Below the pieces are notes generated by a model. It saw only the letters and a program-made list of their open reading frames with translations. It was not told the DNA's origin and searched no databases. This document shows, in pieces, positions 8,859 to 17,894 of a stretch of 64,000 nt of DNA. Origin of the DNA: Streptomyces armeniacus (lineage in GTDB: Bacteria; Actinomycetota; Actinomycetes; Streptomycetales; Streptomycetaceae); the NCBI RefSeq assembly GCF_003355155.1, contig NZ_CP031320.1, positions 7,593,383-7,657,382 on the forward strand. Reading direction: 5' to 3'. Both the position numbers and the translations under genes were made by a program. Position 1 is the stretch's first letter. Each line of letters begins with the position of its first letter.

Positions 8859-9433
8859 TGGCCGGCCGCTGGGCCGACTTCGGCCAGTACAACGCCCGCG
8901 GCGTCCCGGGCGCCCAGGCCCTCGGCAACGGCATCGAGCGCATGGTCACCGGGCTCGCCTCCTCACCGGACTCCGGCCGGGGCATCGCCGCCCGCCTGCG
9001 CTACGTGACCGCCTCCGACGCCGGGTACGCGGCGATGGACCGCGCCGGGATCAGCGTGACCCCCCGCACCCTGTACGCGTGGCTGGCCGAGGAACGCCGG
9101 CCCAGCGCCGTGAACCGGGCCCGGCTGGACGACGCTTACTGGGACCTGCGCCGCCACAACGTCGCCGCCGACCTCAAACGCCGCCTGACCGCCCGGGGCG
9201 GCACCCGTATCGAGATCGACCCGGTGGACCAGACCGCGGTCGCCCCGGCCCACCGCCGGACCCTGCCCGTACGCCGCATGACCGTACGCCCCCGCCACTG
9301 GTCGGCGGCCGTCGACGCGTGGCTGGCGGACGACGAGACGGCGATGGACGGGATCTGGGACGACCTCATCGTCGAACTGGGCAGCGAGTACGACTCCTAC
9401 GCCTACGTCTCCTCCATCGGCTGGGCCGCCTGA
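8858..9433 (+). CDS. Tpg-like small DNA-binding protein (putative terminal-protein relative)
   Basis: This encodes 191 residues and its start overlaps the upstream stop (TGATG), so the two are translationally coupled. The middle region has a helix-turn-helix-like stretch (ISVTPRTLYAWLAEERRPS) followed by a basic helix. The C-terminus is acidic and Tyr-rich (ELGSEYDSYAYVSS). This order and the tap-then-tpg gene order resemble terminal protein Tpg, which caps linear Streptomyces telomeres and primes end patching through a hydroxyl residue. Similarity is at the architecture level only; an HTH regulator is the alternative. A 12-base-pair hairpin follows. Confidence 0.5.
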   Translation: MAGRWADFGQYNARGVPGAQALGNGIERMVTGLASSPDSGRGIAARLRYVTASDAGYAAMDRAGISVTPRTLYAWLAEERRPSAVNRARLDDAYWDLRRHNVAADLKRRLTARGGTRIEIDPVDQTAVAPAHRRTLPVRRMTVRPRHWSAAVDAWLADDETAMDGIWDDLIVELGSEYDSYAYVSSIGWAA

Positions 9434-9479
9434 CCACCCGACGGGGCACGCCTCCCTGCGTCTTCCCGCCTCAGTCCTC

Positions 9480-9510
9480 CGCCCTCGGTCCTTACGCGGG
9501 ACCGGGGGCG
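9480..9510 (+). terminator. hairpin terminator after the Tap/Tpg-like pair
   Basis: A 12-base-pair stem (9480-9491 with 9499-9510, one G-T pair) closes a seven-base loop, 46 bases after the 8858-9433 stop. It probably ends the two-gene transcript. Confidence 0.65.
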
Positions 9511-9668
9511 GCGGCGTTTGGAAGTGACGGCCTCGGTCAGAGGCACCGCTGCCGTACGCGAGTGCTGGCGGGCCCTTTCCCGCTTCCCCATGCGTGAGTA
9601 GTTCCGCTTGGGCGGATGAGTACGCGCCCTGATGCTCCGCAAGGGCCGACGCTGCTGGAGTGGATGAC

Positions 9669-9977
9669 ATGACCCACAACGACGTGCTCAAGCCCGGTGC
9701 TACTCACCGGCGTTGGTGGACGGCGCCGCTGGCGTTGTCTATCCCCGGTGTGCCGATCCTGCTGTGGGAGTACAGCCTTTTTGGGGGCGACGACTTCACG
9801 GCTCCGGTCGAGTACATGATCTGGCTGGGGGTGGGCTCGTTCGCGCTCGCCTGGGCCCCGCCGTGGCGTCCGTCTACGCAGTGGCTGCGCCTGTCGGCCG
9901 CCACGATCGGCTTCGGGTGCGCGGTTCTCCCGCTGCTGCTCATGGTGGTGCTGACGGCGGCGATGGCCTCGGGCTGA
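9669..9977 (+). CDS. small membrane protein
   Basis: This encodes 102 residues with about three hydrophobic segments (LALSIPGVPILLW, YMIWLGVGSFALAWA, GCAVLPLLLMVVLTAA). No family is recognised. ATG 9669 is chosen because GGAG lies eight bases upstream; an in-frame GTG at 9660 overlaps that site. It follows the Tap/Tpg-like cassette but is separated from it by a terminator, so it is probably its own transcription unit. Confidence 0.5.
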   Translation: MTHNDVLKPGATHRRWWTAPLALSIPGVPILLWEYSLFGGDDFTAPVEYMIWLGVGSFALAWAPPWRPSTQWLRLSAATIGFGCAVLPLLLMVVLTAAMASG

Positions 9978-10089
9978 CGCCCGCTCTGGGGCCGAAACCG
10001 TCCGCGACCGGGGGCTCGTCGCTGATCCGGGGGCAGCCGATCCGCTTCGCAGGAGCATGGGCCGCCAGTGAAAGCACATCCAAGTTAGT

Positions 10090-10134
10090 CGGCGGATAAC
10101 CGCCGTGGGGAGGACGGTATACCGTCCTCCCCAC
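10090..10134. repeat. two adjacent palindromes
   Basis: CGGCGG-ATAA-CCGCCG (10090-10105) is directly followed, sharing one base, by a perfect 30-base palindrome at 10105-10134 whose 15-base arms meet without a loop (centre GGTATACC). A loop-less palindrome this long fits a dimeric repressor operator or a cruciform better than a terminator. It lies 29 bases before the next start codon at 10163. Confidence 0.75.
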
Positions 10135-10162
10135 CAACATAACCAATCACAAAGGGTGATTC

Positions 10163-10366
10163 GTGAACCGATACGGGTGGTCCGCCGATCAGGAAGTAGC
10201 CATACGGAGGCTTTTATTCTTCGGCAAGGTGTTGTCGGTTCTCGGGGTCATCCTTGCCGTCGGGTTCATCGTCTCCGGGGACGCCGGTGGTTGGGGCATC
10301 CTGGGATTGCTCGCCGCGATATGGGGTGTCACCTACGTTTGCTTCCGGTATATGCGCACCGACTAG
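10163..10366 (+). CDS. small two-helix membrane protein
   Basis: This encodes 67 residues starting at GTG behind AAAGGGTG. Two transmembrane helices are evident (LSVLGVILAVGFIVSG and ILGLLAAIWGVTYVCF). No family is recognised. The perfect palindrome 29 bases upstream is well placed to control it. Local GC is lower than in neighbouring genes, which fits an acquired segment next to the IS481 remnant. Confidence 0.5.
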   Translation: MNRYGWSADQEVAIRRLLFFGKVLSVLGVILAVGFIVSGDAGGWGILGLLAAIWGVTYVCFRYMRTD

Positions 10367-10788
10367 CGTCCCGGGCGAGCCAAACCGGCTCGAACTGTGC
10401 TCGTCTTCAGCGAATCGCCAAGCGGGCAGCCGGACGAACGGCCCGACGATTCCGCGGGCGTGGGCGTCGATCAGGTCGTCTCCCTCCGGCGGCCGCTAGG
10501 TGTATTGATCATGAGCGTTGTTGACACTGGTCGGTCTTGATCACGGCGAAGACCTCCGGTGTGGTGGAGGTGTCTAGGCTTCACCGCACACGGAGGTCTT
10601 CGTGTCCCACCGTAATGCCCGGCTGACCGTTCACGGCAGGAGGATCCTGGTCGAACGCCCCCCCGCCCCCCCCCCCACCCCTGCTCGCCCCCACGCCGCC
10701 CCGACGCCCCGCCCCACGACCTCCGGCCCCAAGACCACCCCGCCGCCGCCCCCCAGGGCCCCCGGCACGGAAACCCCAGGGAGTGAAG
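10367..10788. other. gene-poor region holding the IS481 remnant
   Basis: Apart from the IS481 remnant at 10516-10658, this region has a C-run-rich stretch at 10660-10760 just before the Hsp70 operon and no credible gene. Frames that run through it into 12863 are shadows of the Hsp70 gene. Confidence 0.5.
10516..10658 (+). mobile_element. truncated IS481-family insertion sequence (left end and start of transposase)
   Basis: The stretch from TGTTGACACTGGTCGGTC resembles an IS481-family terminal end. At 10602 a GTG behind GGAGG opens a frame beginning [18 protein letters not shown], which matches the N-terminus of IS481-type transposases. After about 19 codons it gives way to C-rich low-complexity DNA with no catalytic DDE region. 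The rest of the element is gone, so this is a dead remnant. The right-hand limit is approximate. Confidence 0.7.
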
Positions 10789-12924
10789 ATGAAGGCAATC
10801 GGGATCGACCTCGGCACCACCAACTGCGCCGTCACCCGCTACGACGAGGCCCGTGCCACCGCCGCCGTGCTGGCCAACGGCGAGGGCGAGACGCTCACCC
10901 CCTCCGTGGTGGCACTCCGCCGGCGCGACGGCGACGAGTCGCTGCTCGTCGGCCGTACGGCGGTGAACTTCGCGCCCCGCCAGCCGCAGGACACCATCCT
11001 GTCCGTGAAGCGCCTGATGGGCCGGGACTTCGCCGACCAGGTCGTCGCGCAGGCACGAAGCAGGCTCAACTACGAGATCGTGGCGGGCTCCGACGACGAC
11101 CCGCGCGCGCACGTGGTGATGGGCGGCCGTACGCACTCGCCCGCCGAGATCTCCAGCATGATCCTGAAGAAGCTGAAGAAGGACGCGTCCCGTTCGCTCA
11201 GCGAGGAGGTCACGCACGCGGTGATCACCGTGCCCGCGTACTTCCACGACTCGCAGCGCGCGGCCACCCGGGACGCGGGCACGCAGGCCAACCTCGTCGT
11301 GAAGAAGATCATCGACGAACCGACCGCCGCCGCCGTCGCGTTCGGCCTGGAGCTGGACCAGCAGGACCGCCGCCGCGTCCTCGTCTACGACCTCGGCGGC
11401 GGCACGTTCGACATCTCCATCCTGCACACGGCGAAGGACAAGGAGGGGAACGCCCACTTCCAGGTCCTCGACTACACGGGCGACAGCTGGCTCGGCGGCG
11501 ACGACTTCGACAACACCATCGTCGGCCGCGTCATCGAGGACATCAAGGAGAAGTGCGGCGTGGATCCGGCCGCCGACAAGAAGTTCCTCTTCCTCGCCAA
11601 GAACCACGCCGAAGCGGCCAAGCGCCAGCTCAGCCAGCTGCCGGAGGCGGACATCCTGATCCCCGCGGCGTTCCGCCCGGACACCGGCGGGCCGCTGGTC
11701 GACGTGGAGATGACGGTCACGCGGGAGGAGTACGACGCGATGATCGAGCCGTACGTCGACCGCACCATGGCCCTCGTACAGGAGGCGCTGAGCCGCCAGA
11801 ACCTGTCCGCCGAGGACATCTCCGACGTCCTCCTCGTCGGCGGCTCCACCCTCACCCCCAAGGTCTACGAGACCGTCGAGCGGTTCTTCGGCAAGGCCAA
11901 GGTCCGCCGCAACATCAACCCCATGGAGTGCGTCGCGCTCGGCGCCGGCATCCTCGCCGGGACCATGCAGGGCGTCGAGTGCCCGAGCCCCAAGTGCCGC
12001 AAGTCCAACGAGGAGGACGCCACCGCCTGCGCCGCCTGCGGCGAGGGCCTGGCCTCGGCCCGCCCGCTGGACGCGCCCGTGATCTACGAGGTGACGGGCA
12101 TGGCGCTGGGCATCGCGGCGGTGAAGGGCACGCAGCAGGACACGTTCGTGCCGATCATCCCGCGCGGCACCCCGTACCCGCTGCCGGAGCCGATGCGCCG
12201 GTCCTTCCACACGACGGACGGGCGGTTCATCCGCGTCCCCGTGTACGAGGGGGACAGCGCGGTGGCCAGCCAGAACAACGAACAGGGCGTCGTCGAGTAC
12301 GAGTTGCCCAAGCAGGTCGACGTGAACAGCCGCGTCGACGTCACGTTCAACTACGACGCCGACCGGATCGTCATGGTCCGCATCAGCGTGCCGGGCACCG
12401 ACATGGTGAAGGAGTCGACGCTGCGCACCGACACCCACCGCACGCCGCCGCCCGAGCCGGAGACCACCGCGGACGACGAGGCGGGCTGGCGCGAGGAGCT
12501 CGTGCGGACGGAGGCCGAGACGCGGCGCTTCCTGCAGACGCACGAGCAGTTCATCGAGCCCGCGCAGGCCATGAAGATCCGCCGGGACCTGGATCAGGCG
12601 CAGCAGGCGCTGAACTTCTCCGACAACGCCGAGTGCCGCCGTATGACCAACGTGCTCAGCTCGGACCTCTTCGGCTCCGGCATCGCCTCGCAGTTCCTGC
12701 TGGCCGAACGGGCCGCCGACGGCGCGCCGCCCGAGGAGGCCCGGAAGATCAACGAGGCGGTCGGCAACGTACGCCGCTCCTACCTCAGCGGTCAGCGCGA
12801 GGCCGCCAGCGAGCAGGCCCGCATCCTGAAGATGCTGATCGCCCGCGCGTTCCAGGCGCGTGACGTGGCGGAGGTGCCGGACGAAGAGGCACACGGCGGT
12901 CTGCTCCGGCTGCTCGACGAATGA
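10789..12924 (+). CDS. Hsp70-family chaperone with inserted zinc ribbon
   Basis: This 711-residue protein has a complete Hsp70 ATPase: phosphate-1 [11 protein letters not shown], phosphate-2 [10 protein letters not shown] near residue 200, and adenosine motif [10 protein letters not shown] near 350. Just after it, where DnaK enters the linker, C398, C403, C414 and C417 form a CX4CX10CX2C zinc ribbon. A beta-rich substrate-binding-like region and a helical tail follow. Housekeeping DnaK has no such insert and is about 100 residues shorter. ATG 10789 follows GGGAG; GTG 10783 is an alternative. It overlaps the next gene by four bases. Clients are unknown. Confidence 0.9.
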   Translation: MKAIGIDLGTTNCAVTRYDEARATAAVLANGEGETLTPSVVALRRRDGDESLLVGRTAVNFAPRQPQDTILSVKRLMGRDFADQVVAQARSRLNYEIVAGSDDDPRAHVVMGGRTHSPAEISSMILKKLKKDASRSLSEEVTHAVITVPAYFHDSQRAATRDAGTQANLVVKKIIDEPTAAAVAFGLELDQQDRRRVLVYDLGGGTFDISILHTAKDKEGNAHFQVLDYTGDSWLGGDDFDNTIVGRVIEDIKEKCGVDPAADKKFLFLAKNHAEAAKRQLSQLPEADILIPAAFRPDTGGPLVDVEMTVTREEYDAMIEPYVDRTMALVQEALSRQNLSAEDISDVLLVGGSTLTPKVYETVERFFGKAKVRRNINPMECVALGAGILAGTMQGVECPSPKCRKSNEEDATACAACGEGLASARPLDAPVIYEVTGMALGIAAVKGTQQDTFVPIIPRGTPYPLPEPMRRSFHTTDGRFIRVPVYEGDSAVASQNNEQGVVEYELPKQVDVNSRVDVTFNYDADRIVMVRISVPGTDMVKESTLRTDTHRTPPPEPETTADDEAGWREELVRTEAETRRFLQTHEQFIEPAQAMKIRRDLDQAQQALNFSDNAECRRMTNVLSSDLFGSGIASQFLLAERAADGAPPEEARKINEAVGNVRRSYLSGQREAASEQARILKMLIARAFQARDVAEVPDEEAHGGLLRLLDE

Positions 12925-14852
12925 GTTCCATGGCGGAGGAGGAGACGCTGAGCCTGGGCATCGACCTGGGCAGCACCGGGCTGCGCGCGGCGTACGCGGC
13001 ACCGGGCGGTGGCGGCGGCACCGACGGTGCGGTCGGCAGGGCGCCGCGTACGGTCGAGGTGCCGGAAGGGCCGTGGCCGTGGCCGCTGTGGGAGGGCCGG
13101 GGGCCCGGCGCGGGCACACGGACACGGGCCGGTGCCCGTTCCCGTTCCCAATCCCGTTCCCACTCTCCTGAACTGCCCGTCGCCTTCGGCAGCTTGAAGA
13201 ACATGCTCGGCGACACCCGTACGGTGACCGTCGGCGGCGAATCCGTCACCCCACAGGAGGCGGTGACCCGCGCGCTGCGCACCGTACGGGAGCGTGCGGA
13301 GGCGGAGGCGTCCCGTACGGTCGGGCAGACGGTGATCAGCGTCCCCGCGCGCTACGAGTCCGCCCGCCGCATCGCCCTGCGCGACGCCGCGGCCGCCGCC
13401 GGGCTGGAACAGGTCCGACTCGTCACCGACTCCGTCGCCGCCGTCGTCGGCCACACCGAGAAGAACAGCAGCAGTACGGTGCTCGTTTTCGGCATGGGCT
13501 ACGGCGGCTTCGAACTCGGCCTCGTCCGCAGCGCCCGCGGCCACTTCCGCGCCCTCGGGTACGAGAGCGGTGCCGCCCCCGCCGCGCCCTGCGGCGCCGC
13601 CTTCGACCGGGAGATCCTGGCCGCCGCCCTCCACCTCGCCCGCGTACACCCCGAACTGGCCGACACCACACGCTGGGACGAGACCGACTGGCAGCGGCTC
13701 CGCACCCGCGCGGAACGCGCCAAGGAGGAACTCGCGGCCGCCCCCGGGCCCGCCTCCCGCGCCGCCGTCGCCCTGACCCTCGACTCCGGCGCCCGTATGC
13801 GCATGGAGATCAGACGCGCCGACTTCGCCGCGTACCTCGGGCCCCAACTGGCCCCCGTACGGCGCAGCGCCACCGCGCTGCTCGACCAGACGGGGCTGAC
13901 CGTGGCCGACGTGGAGACGGTGTTGCTGGTCGGCGGCAGCACGGCCATGCCCGCCGTACGCGCCCTCGCCGAGCCGCTCGGCGACACGTGCGTGGCGGCA
14001 CGGCCGGAACTGCTGGCGTACGGGGCGGCACTGCACGCGGAGTTCCTGAGCCGTACGCCGGTCGCGGCACCGGACGACCGCGGCGTACCGGTCGTCACCG
14101 ACGACGCGCTGGGCGCGGACACGGACGGGCCACCGCTGGTGGCGACGGTGCGGGCGGGGACGGCGGCCAAGCCGTCCGAGCGCACTGAACCGCCGGGGCG
14201 GCCCGAACCGCCGGATGGGCCCGAGCCGCCCGAGCCGTCACTGGCGGAGGCGCGGCGGCTGCTGGCGGAGGGCCGTACGGAGGACGCCTCGGCGCAGCTG
14301 CACCAACTGGTCGCCGAGGCACGCACGTTGCTGGAGGAGATCGACGGCGCGAAGACGCAAGCGCCGTGGCCGTCGCCGCCGGACCCGCTCCCGGAACCCG
14401 CCCTCCCGGACGCCGCCACCGCTGCCCGCAACGGCACGGAACGCGACCGCCCGTCGCCTCTCGCCCCGGCCCACGCGCTGCTGGAGAAGCGCCAGTACGA
14501 GCAGGCCGTACGCGCCTCCCACGCCGCGTGGGCGGAGGAGCCCACGCACCCCGACGTGTTCGAGGGCATGATCGAGGTCCACTGCGCCGCGGCCATGGCG
14601 GAGGACGGCGGCGGCGCGCGCTTCGAGGACGCCGAACGCTGGCTCCGCTGCGCCTACGGCCACGACGCCACGAACACCCGCATCCGCGACCTGCTCGCCG
14701 AGCGCACGTACGCCCACGCCGTCGAACTCCACCGGCAGGGCGAACACCGCGAGGCGGTCGAGGCGCTGAAGAAGTCCCTGTCCTGGGGCCCGGAACACCG
14801 CGCGTCCCGCGACCTCCTCACCCGCCTCACGCGCCGCCCGGGCCGGGCGTGA
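12921..14852 (+). CDS. divergent Hsp70-like ATPase with TPR-like C-terminus
   Basis: This encodes 643 residues, coupled to the zinc-ribbon Hsp70 through an ATGA overlap. The N-terminal half keeps Hsp70 motifs ([15 protein letters not shown] and [10 protein letters not shown]), but the phosphate-2 loop is [12 protein letters not shown], lacking the usual DxGGGTxD, so ATP hydrolysis may be weak. A Pro/Glu-rich linker at about 400-440 is followed by helical repeats, including [17 protein letters not shown] and [18 protein letters not shown], which look like TPR units. It probably works with its upstream partner as a co-chaperone or adaptor; that is inference. Confidence 0.8.
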   Translation: MSSMAEEETLSLGIDLGSTGLRAAYAAPGGGGGTDGAVGRAPRTVEVPEGPWPWPLWEGRGPGAGTRTRAGARSRSQSRSHSPELPVAFGSLKNMLGDTRTVTVGGESVTPQEAVTRALRTVRERAEAEASRTVGQTVISVPARYESARRIALRDAAAAAGLEQVRLVTDSVAAVVGHTEKNSSSTVLVFGMGYGGFELGLVRSARGHFRALGYESGAAPAAPCGAAFDREILAAALHLARVHPELADTTRWDETDWQRLRTRAERAKEELAAAPGPASRAAVALTLDSGARMRMEIRRADFAAYLGPQLAPVRRSATALLDQTGLTVADVETVLLVGGSTAMPAVRALAEPLGDTCVAARPELLAYGAALHAEFLSRTPVAAPDDRGVPVVTDDALGADTDGPPLVATVRAGTAAKPSERTEPPGRPEPPDGPEPPEPSLAEARRLLAEGRTEDASAQLHQLVAEARTLLEEIDGAKTQAPWPSPPDPLPEPALPDAATAARNGTERDRPSPLAPAHALLEKRQYEQAVRASHAAWAEEPTHPDVFEGMIEVHCAAAMAEDGGGARFEDAERWLRCAYGHDATNTRIRDLLAERTYAHAVELHRQGEHREAVEALKKSLSWGPEHRASRDLLTRLTRRPGRA

Positions 14853-14873
14853 CGGCGGTGACGGCCGGGACCG

Positions 14874-15428
14874 TCAGTACGTGTCGACCTTCTGCCCCTC
14901 GGGCACCTCGTAGCAGGCGGACACGACGTTCACGAGGAGCAGCGCGCGATTTTTGTCCCCGCCACTGTTCTTCTCCCAGAATTCCACGTTGACGCCGAAC
15001 TTGCGCTTGTCGTCGTCGGCGGTCAGCTCCAGGCTCTTTGCCCGGCTGTTGTTCCGCCCGTAGTGCTTGATCTTCCAGCCCTTCTTGGGCAGTTCGTCCC
15101 GCAGCCGCTCCATCGCCTTGCCGAGCTCTGCTTCCGAGGGCCCGGTGATGCTCCACGGGTGCAGCATTTTGTACGTGGTGTCCGAATCCGCAGGACAGCG
15201 GTTGACGCGCGGGCCGGGCTTCGACACCTCGCCCTTCAGAGCGATGATTTCGAGGAGCTCGCTGGAGATCTTCTTGGTGGCGGAGGTCGATGCGTCAACG
15301 GACCTTACGCCAACGGGTTCGCCCCCGCTGCTGTCCTTGCTGCCTGAGTCGTCTGAGTCATTCATTCCGCAACCTGAGAGTGCTGTGAGTGCTGCTGCGA
15401 GCAGGAGAGCTGGGATCCTAATCTTCAA
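14874..15428 (-). CDS. lipoprotein of the DUF1023/WXG operon
   Basis: This encodes 184 residues with a lipoprotein signal: KIRIP, a hydrophobic core and lipobox LSGC near residue 20, then a Ser/Asp/Gly-rich tether. The mature part has two cysteines (NRCPAD and SACYEV) that may pair. TTG 15428 is chosen because GGGAAGG lies just upstream; it overlaps the end of the DUF1023 gene by 11 bases, implying coupling. A TTG at 15455 is possible but would place extra residues before the signal. It is probably a surface partner of the hydrolase. Confidence 0.7.
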   Translation of the reverse strand: MKIRIPALLLAAALTALSGCGMNDSDDSGSKDSSGGEPVGVRSVDASTSATKKISSELLEIIALKGEVSKPGPRVNRCPADSDTTYKMLHPWSITGPSEAELGKAMERLRDELPKKGWKIKHYGRNNSRAKSLELTADDDKRKFGVNVEFWEKNSGGDKNRALLLVNVVSACYEVPEGQKVDTY

Positions 15429-17253
15429 GAGTCGCCTTCCCGTACTGGCCTGCAACGACGGCCGCCTGGTTCTTCAGACTCTCGGTCCCCTCGTCCCAGT
15501 ACGCGCTGTGGCCTTCCGTATCCGTGCTCATCTGGTTCGCTCCGAACAAGTCGTCGCTCGGGATGATGGCGACACCGCCACCGAGTCTCCACTGTTCACC
15601 GCCGTGGCCCCAGCGGCCGATGTCCGGCACCTTGTCGCCGTCGGCCTCCTCGTTCCAGACGTGCCCTTTCGGCACGTCCAGCTCCGAGGCCTCGCCGACC
15701 TGCACGCCGGGGCTTCCGGCGAACACTATGTCGTCCGCGTTGAGGTCGCCCTGCCGGGCCGCCGAACCGATGAGCGTCGTGCCGTACGAGTGGCCGACGG
15801 CTGTGTGGTGGCCGCCGCCCTCCGTGGTGTTCGTCGCGTTCAGGCCGTCCATGAACGAGTTGAAGGCCGGGGCGCCGTCGTCGGCGTAATGGCTGAACGG
15901 AGCGTCCTTGACGATGCTCTGCGGGGCGTCGTAACCGAGCCAGGTGACCGTGGAGACCTGCTGTCCCGGAACCATGGCGCTGGATTCCTGCCACAGCGTC
16001 GTCATGCGGTCGATATCGCCGCCCACCTTGCCGAGATTCGACGTCGTACCGGGGACATAGACAGCGGTGTGATCGGCCGTGTCGGGATTTCCGTTGGCGA
16101 CGATCGCGCGCCCGTTTCCTTCCGCGTTGAATCCCAGGAGGTACGCCTCCGGGAGCCCTTCGACGCCGGTCTTGTCGAAGCGGTCCTCGATGGCCTTCAT
16201 CCCGTTCAGGGATTTGTCGAGCTGGTCCCGGCGGTCGCCGTACTTCTCGTTCCACTGCTTCCAGGCCGCCGACTCGACCGCCGCCGGATAAGAGCCGGTC
16301 GGGTTCGCGATGTAGCGCTTCGGTTCGGGCGGAATGGCCGCCCTGTCCAGCTCGTACTTGCCGCGCGCCTCCGCCAGCACCGTGCGGTTCGCCTCGTCGC
16401 GGACTTCCGACGGAACGCCGTCCAGCGCGCCGACGCTCGACGGGTTGAGCGTCACGTACGCGTCGCGCTCCTCCGCGGACAGGCCCTTCCACCACTCCGC
16501 GTTCTCCTTCGGAGTGCCGTCCTTCGGCGGGGGCTTGATGTCGGCGAGGTAGTCCGCCGCGCTCTTCTTCACGCCGCCCATGTCCCGGCCCGCGTCGGCC
16601 CAGTCCGAGTGGGAGACGGTCAGGTCGTCGTCCGCTTTCAGTTCGCGGAGCTTCGGCGCCCACTTCTCGTCCGCCTCCGTGGCCTCCTGGACGGCGGTGG
16701 CGATGCGGTTGGCGTACTCGAGGGCGGCGCCGTAGTTCGGGTTGGGGTGTGCGTTCCTGGCCTGCCGTTCCAGCGCGTCCGACAGGTCGTTCGCGGTGCC
16801 GGAGGGGTCGATCGGGAGCGTGGTGCCGCCGCCCTTGCCGTTCGGCGAGCCCGTGACGGTGCTGCCCTCGGGGACCTTGCCGTCCACCTTGTCGCCTGCG
16901 GGCGGGTAGCTCACCGAGCCGTCGGGGTTCACGGTGAACTTCTGTGCGCGCGCGTCCGCGACAGCCCCGTCGAGCTTCGCCTTCGCCGCGCGCAGGTCGG
17001 CGGCGAGGGCGTTCAGCGCCGTGCTCACCAGGCCGCATTCCACTTGCGCGTAGTGGAAGTTCTTGGACAGCTCCTTGAGCTGGCCGAGGGCGGCGTCCCG
17101 GGCCTGCCCCGTGAGCTCTGCCCGCATCCGGACGCTGATCTGGTTGTTGATGCCGTCCTTGGCCTGGCTCGCCATGTCGCTGGCGCTGCGGTAACCGCCC
17201 GCCGCGTCCTCGAACTCCGAGGGCTTCAGGGCGTCGAGAGTCTTGTAGTCCAC
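15418..17253 (-). CDS. DUF1023 alpha/beta hydrolase with WXG-like N-terminal helices
   Basis: This 611-residue protein has an all-helical first third, like the WXG100/LXG secretion-partner modules. The C-terminal part is an alpha/beta hydrolase of the DUF1023 type with nucleophile S489 in GHSYGTTLIG, a GSPGVQVGE segment after it, and a likely catalytic His in TEGHSAYW. Such proteins are common in actinobacteria near WXG-type genes and may be secreted enzymes or toxin-like effectors. The GTG start lies nine bases after the preceding gene. The substrate is not known. Confidence 0.8.
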   Translation of the reverse strand: MDYKTLDALKPSEFEDAAGGYRSASDMASQAKDGINNQISVRMRAELTGQARDAALGQLKELSKNFHYAQVECGLVSTALNALAADLRAAKAKLDGAVADARAQKFTVNPDGSVSYPPAGDKVDGKVPEGSTVTGSPNGKGGGTTLPIDPSGTANDLSDALERQARNAHPNPNYGAALEYANRIATAVQEATEADEKWAPKLRELKADDDLTVSHSDWADAGRDMGGVKKSAADYLADIKPPPKDGTPKENAEWWKGLSAEERDAYVTLNPSSVGALDGVPSEVRDEANRTVLAEARGKYELDRAAIPPEPKRYIANPTGSYPAAVESAAWKQWNEKYGDRRDQLDKSLNGMKAIEDRFDKTGVEGLPEAYLLGFNAEGNGRAIVANGNPDTADHTAVYVPGTTSNLGKVGGDIDRMTTLWQESSAMVPGQQVSTVTWLGYDAPQSIVKDAPFSHYADDGAPAFNSFMDGLNATNTTEGGGHHTAVGHSYGTTLIGSAARQGDLNADDIVFAGSPGVQVGEASELDVPKGHVWNEEADGDKVPDIGRWGHGGEQWRLGGGVAIIPSDDLFGANQMSTDTEGHSAYWDEGTESLKNQAAVVAGQYGKATLED

Positions 17254-17262
17254 TGCGCGGGC

Positions 17263-17790
17263 TCACCCACCCTGCTTCTGGTCGCCCCCGCCGCCGACCG
17301 CGGGCGTGTCCTCGTACCGGCCCTTGAGCTGGTCGAACGCGCCCTTGGTGGCGGTCTCGTTGGCGTAGTGGTCGGTCCCGGCCTTGTTCAGCCGGTCCTG
17401 GAGGGTGTCGCACCGGGCGCTCACGTCGCCGAGGTAGCGCTTCCAGGAGGCGTACACGTCGCGCTGCGCGGCCGCGCTCTGGATGCTGCCGGTCCCGGGG
17501 CCGGCGCCGAGCCCGGCCTGGTCCTTCTCGAGGCCGGTGAGCGCGGTCTTGATGTTGCCGCGCATGGCGTCGACGTCGCCGGCCGCCCGGGTCCAGGCGT
17601 TCTTCGACGTCTTCAGATCGCCGTCGCCGCCCTCGCCGCCGCCGGGGCCACTGCCGTTTCCACCGTTGCCGTTGGCGCCACCGCCGCCCGGCCCGCCTTC
17701 GGCGTTGGCGAGCGACATACGGACGTCACCGCCCCCGGCGCCCGGCTGCTCGACCAGCCCCCAGATCGCGGAACCCCGCTCCTCCCCCAT
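17263..17790 (-). CDS. WXG100-like helical protein
   Basis: This encodes 175 residues: a Gly-rich, low-complexity N-terminal segment (about 25-50), then two helices (AWTRAAGDVDAMRGNI to LEKD, and YASWKRYLGDVSARCDTL) typical of WXG100-superfamily proteins, with W in a turn-like position. ATG 17790 follows AGAGGA; GTG 17811 is an alternative. It is the first gene of a three-gene operon with the DUF1023 hydrolase and the lipoprotein. A role as export partner is inferred from the arrangement. Confidence 0.65.
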   Translation of the reverse strand: MGEERGSAIWGLVEQPGAGGGDVRMSLANAEGGPGGGGANGNGGNGSGPGGGEGGDGDLKTSKNAWTRAAGDVDAMRGNIKTALTGLEKDQAGLGAGPGTGSIQSAAAQRDVYASWKRYLGDVSARCDTLQDRLNKAGTDHYANETATKGAFDQLKGRYEDTPAVGGGGDQKQGG

Positions 17791-17894
17791 GCCCGGTCCT
17801 CTCGTGGTCACCGTCGGGACGCTCCACGCGGTCGGGTCGCCCCGGACCGCCGCCGTTCCGGTTGAGCATTATCCACGCCGGGCCCACGCCCCGT

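Noticed and set aside
10471-14036. Large minus-strand frames opposite the Hsp70 operon
   Set aside because: Ala/Gly/Val-rich translations without motifs, no ribosome site, and strong Hsp70 matches on the other strand.
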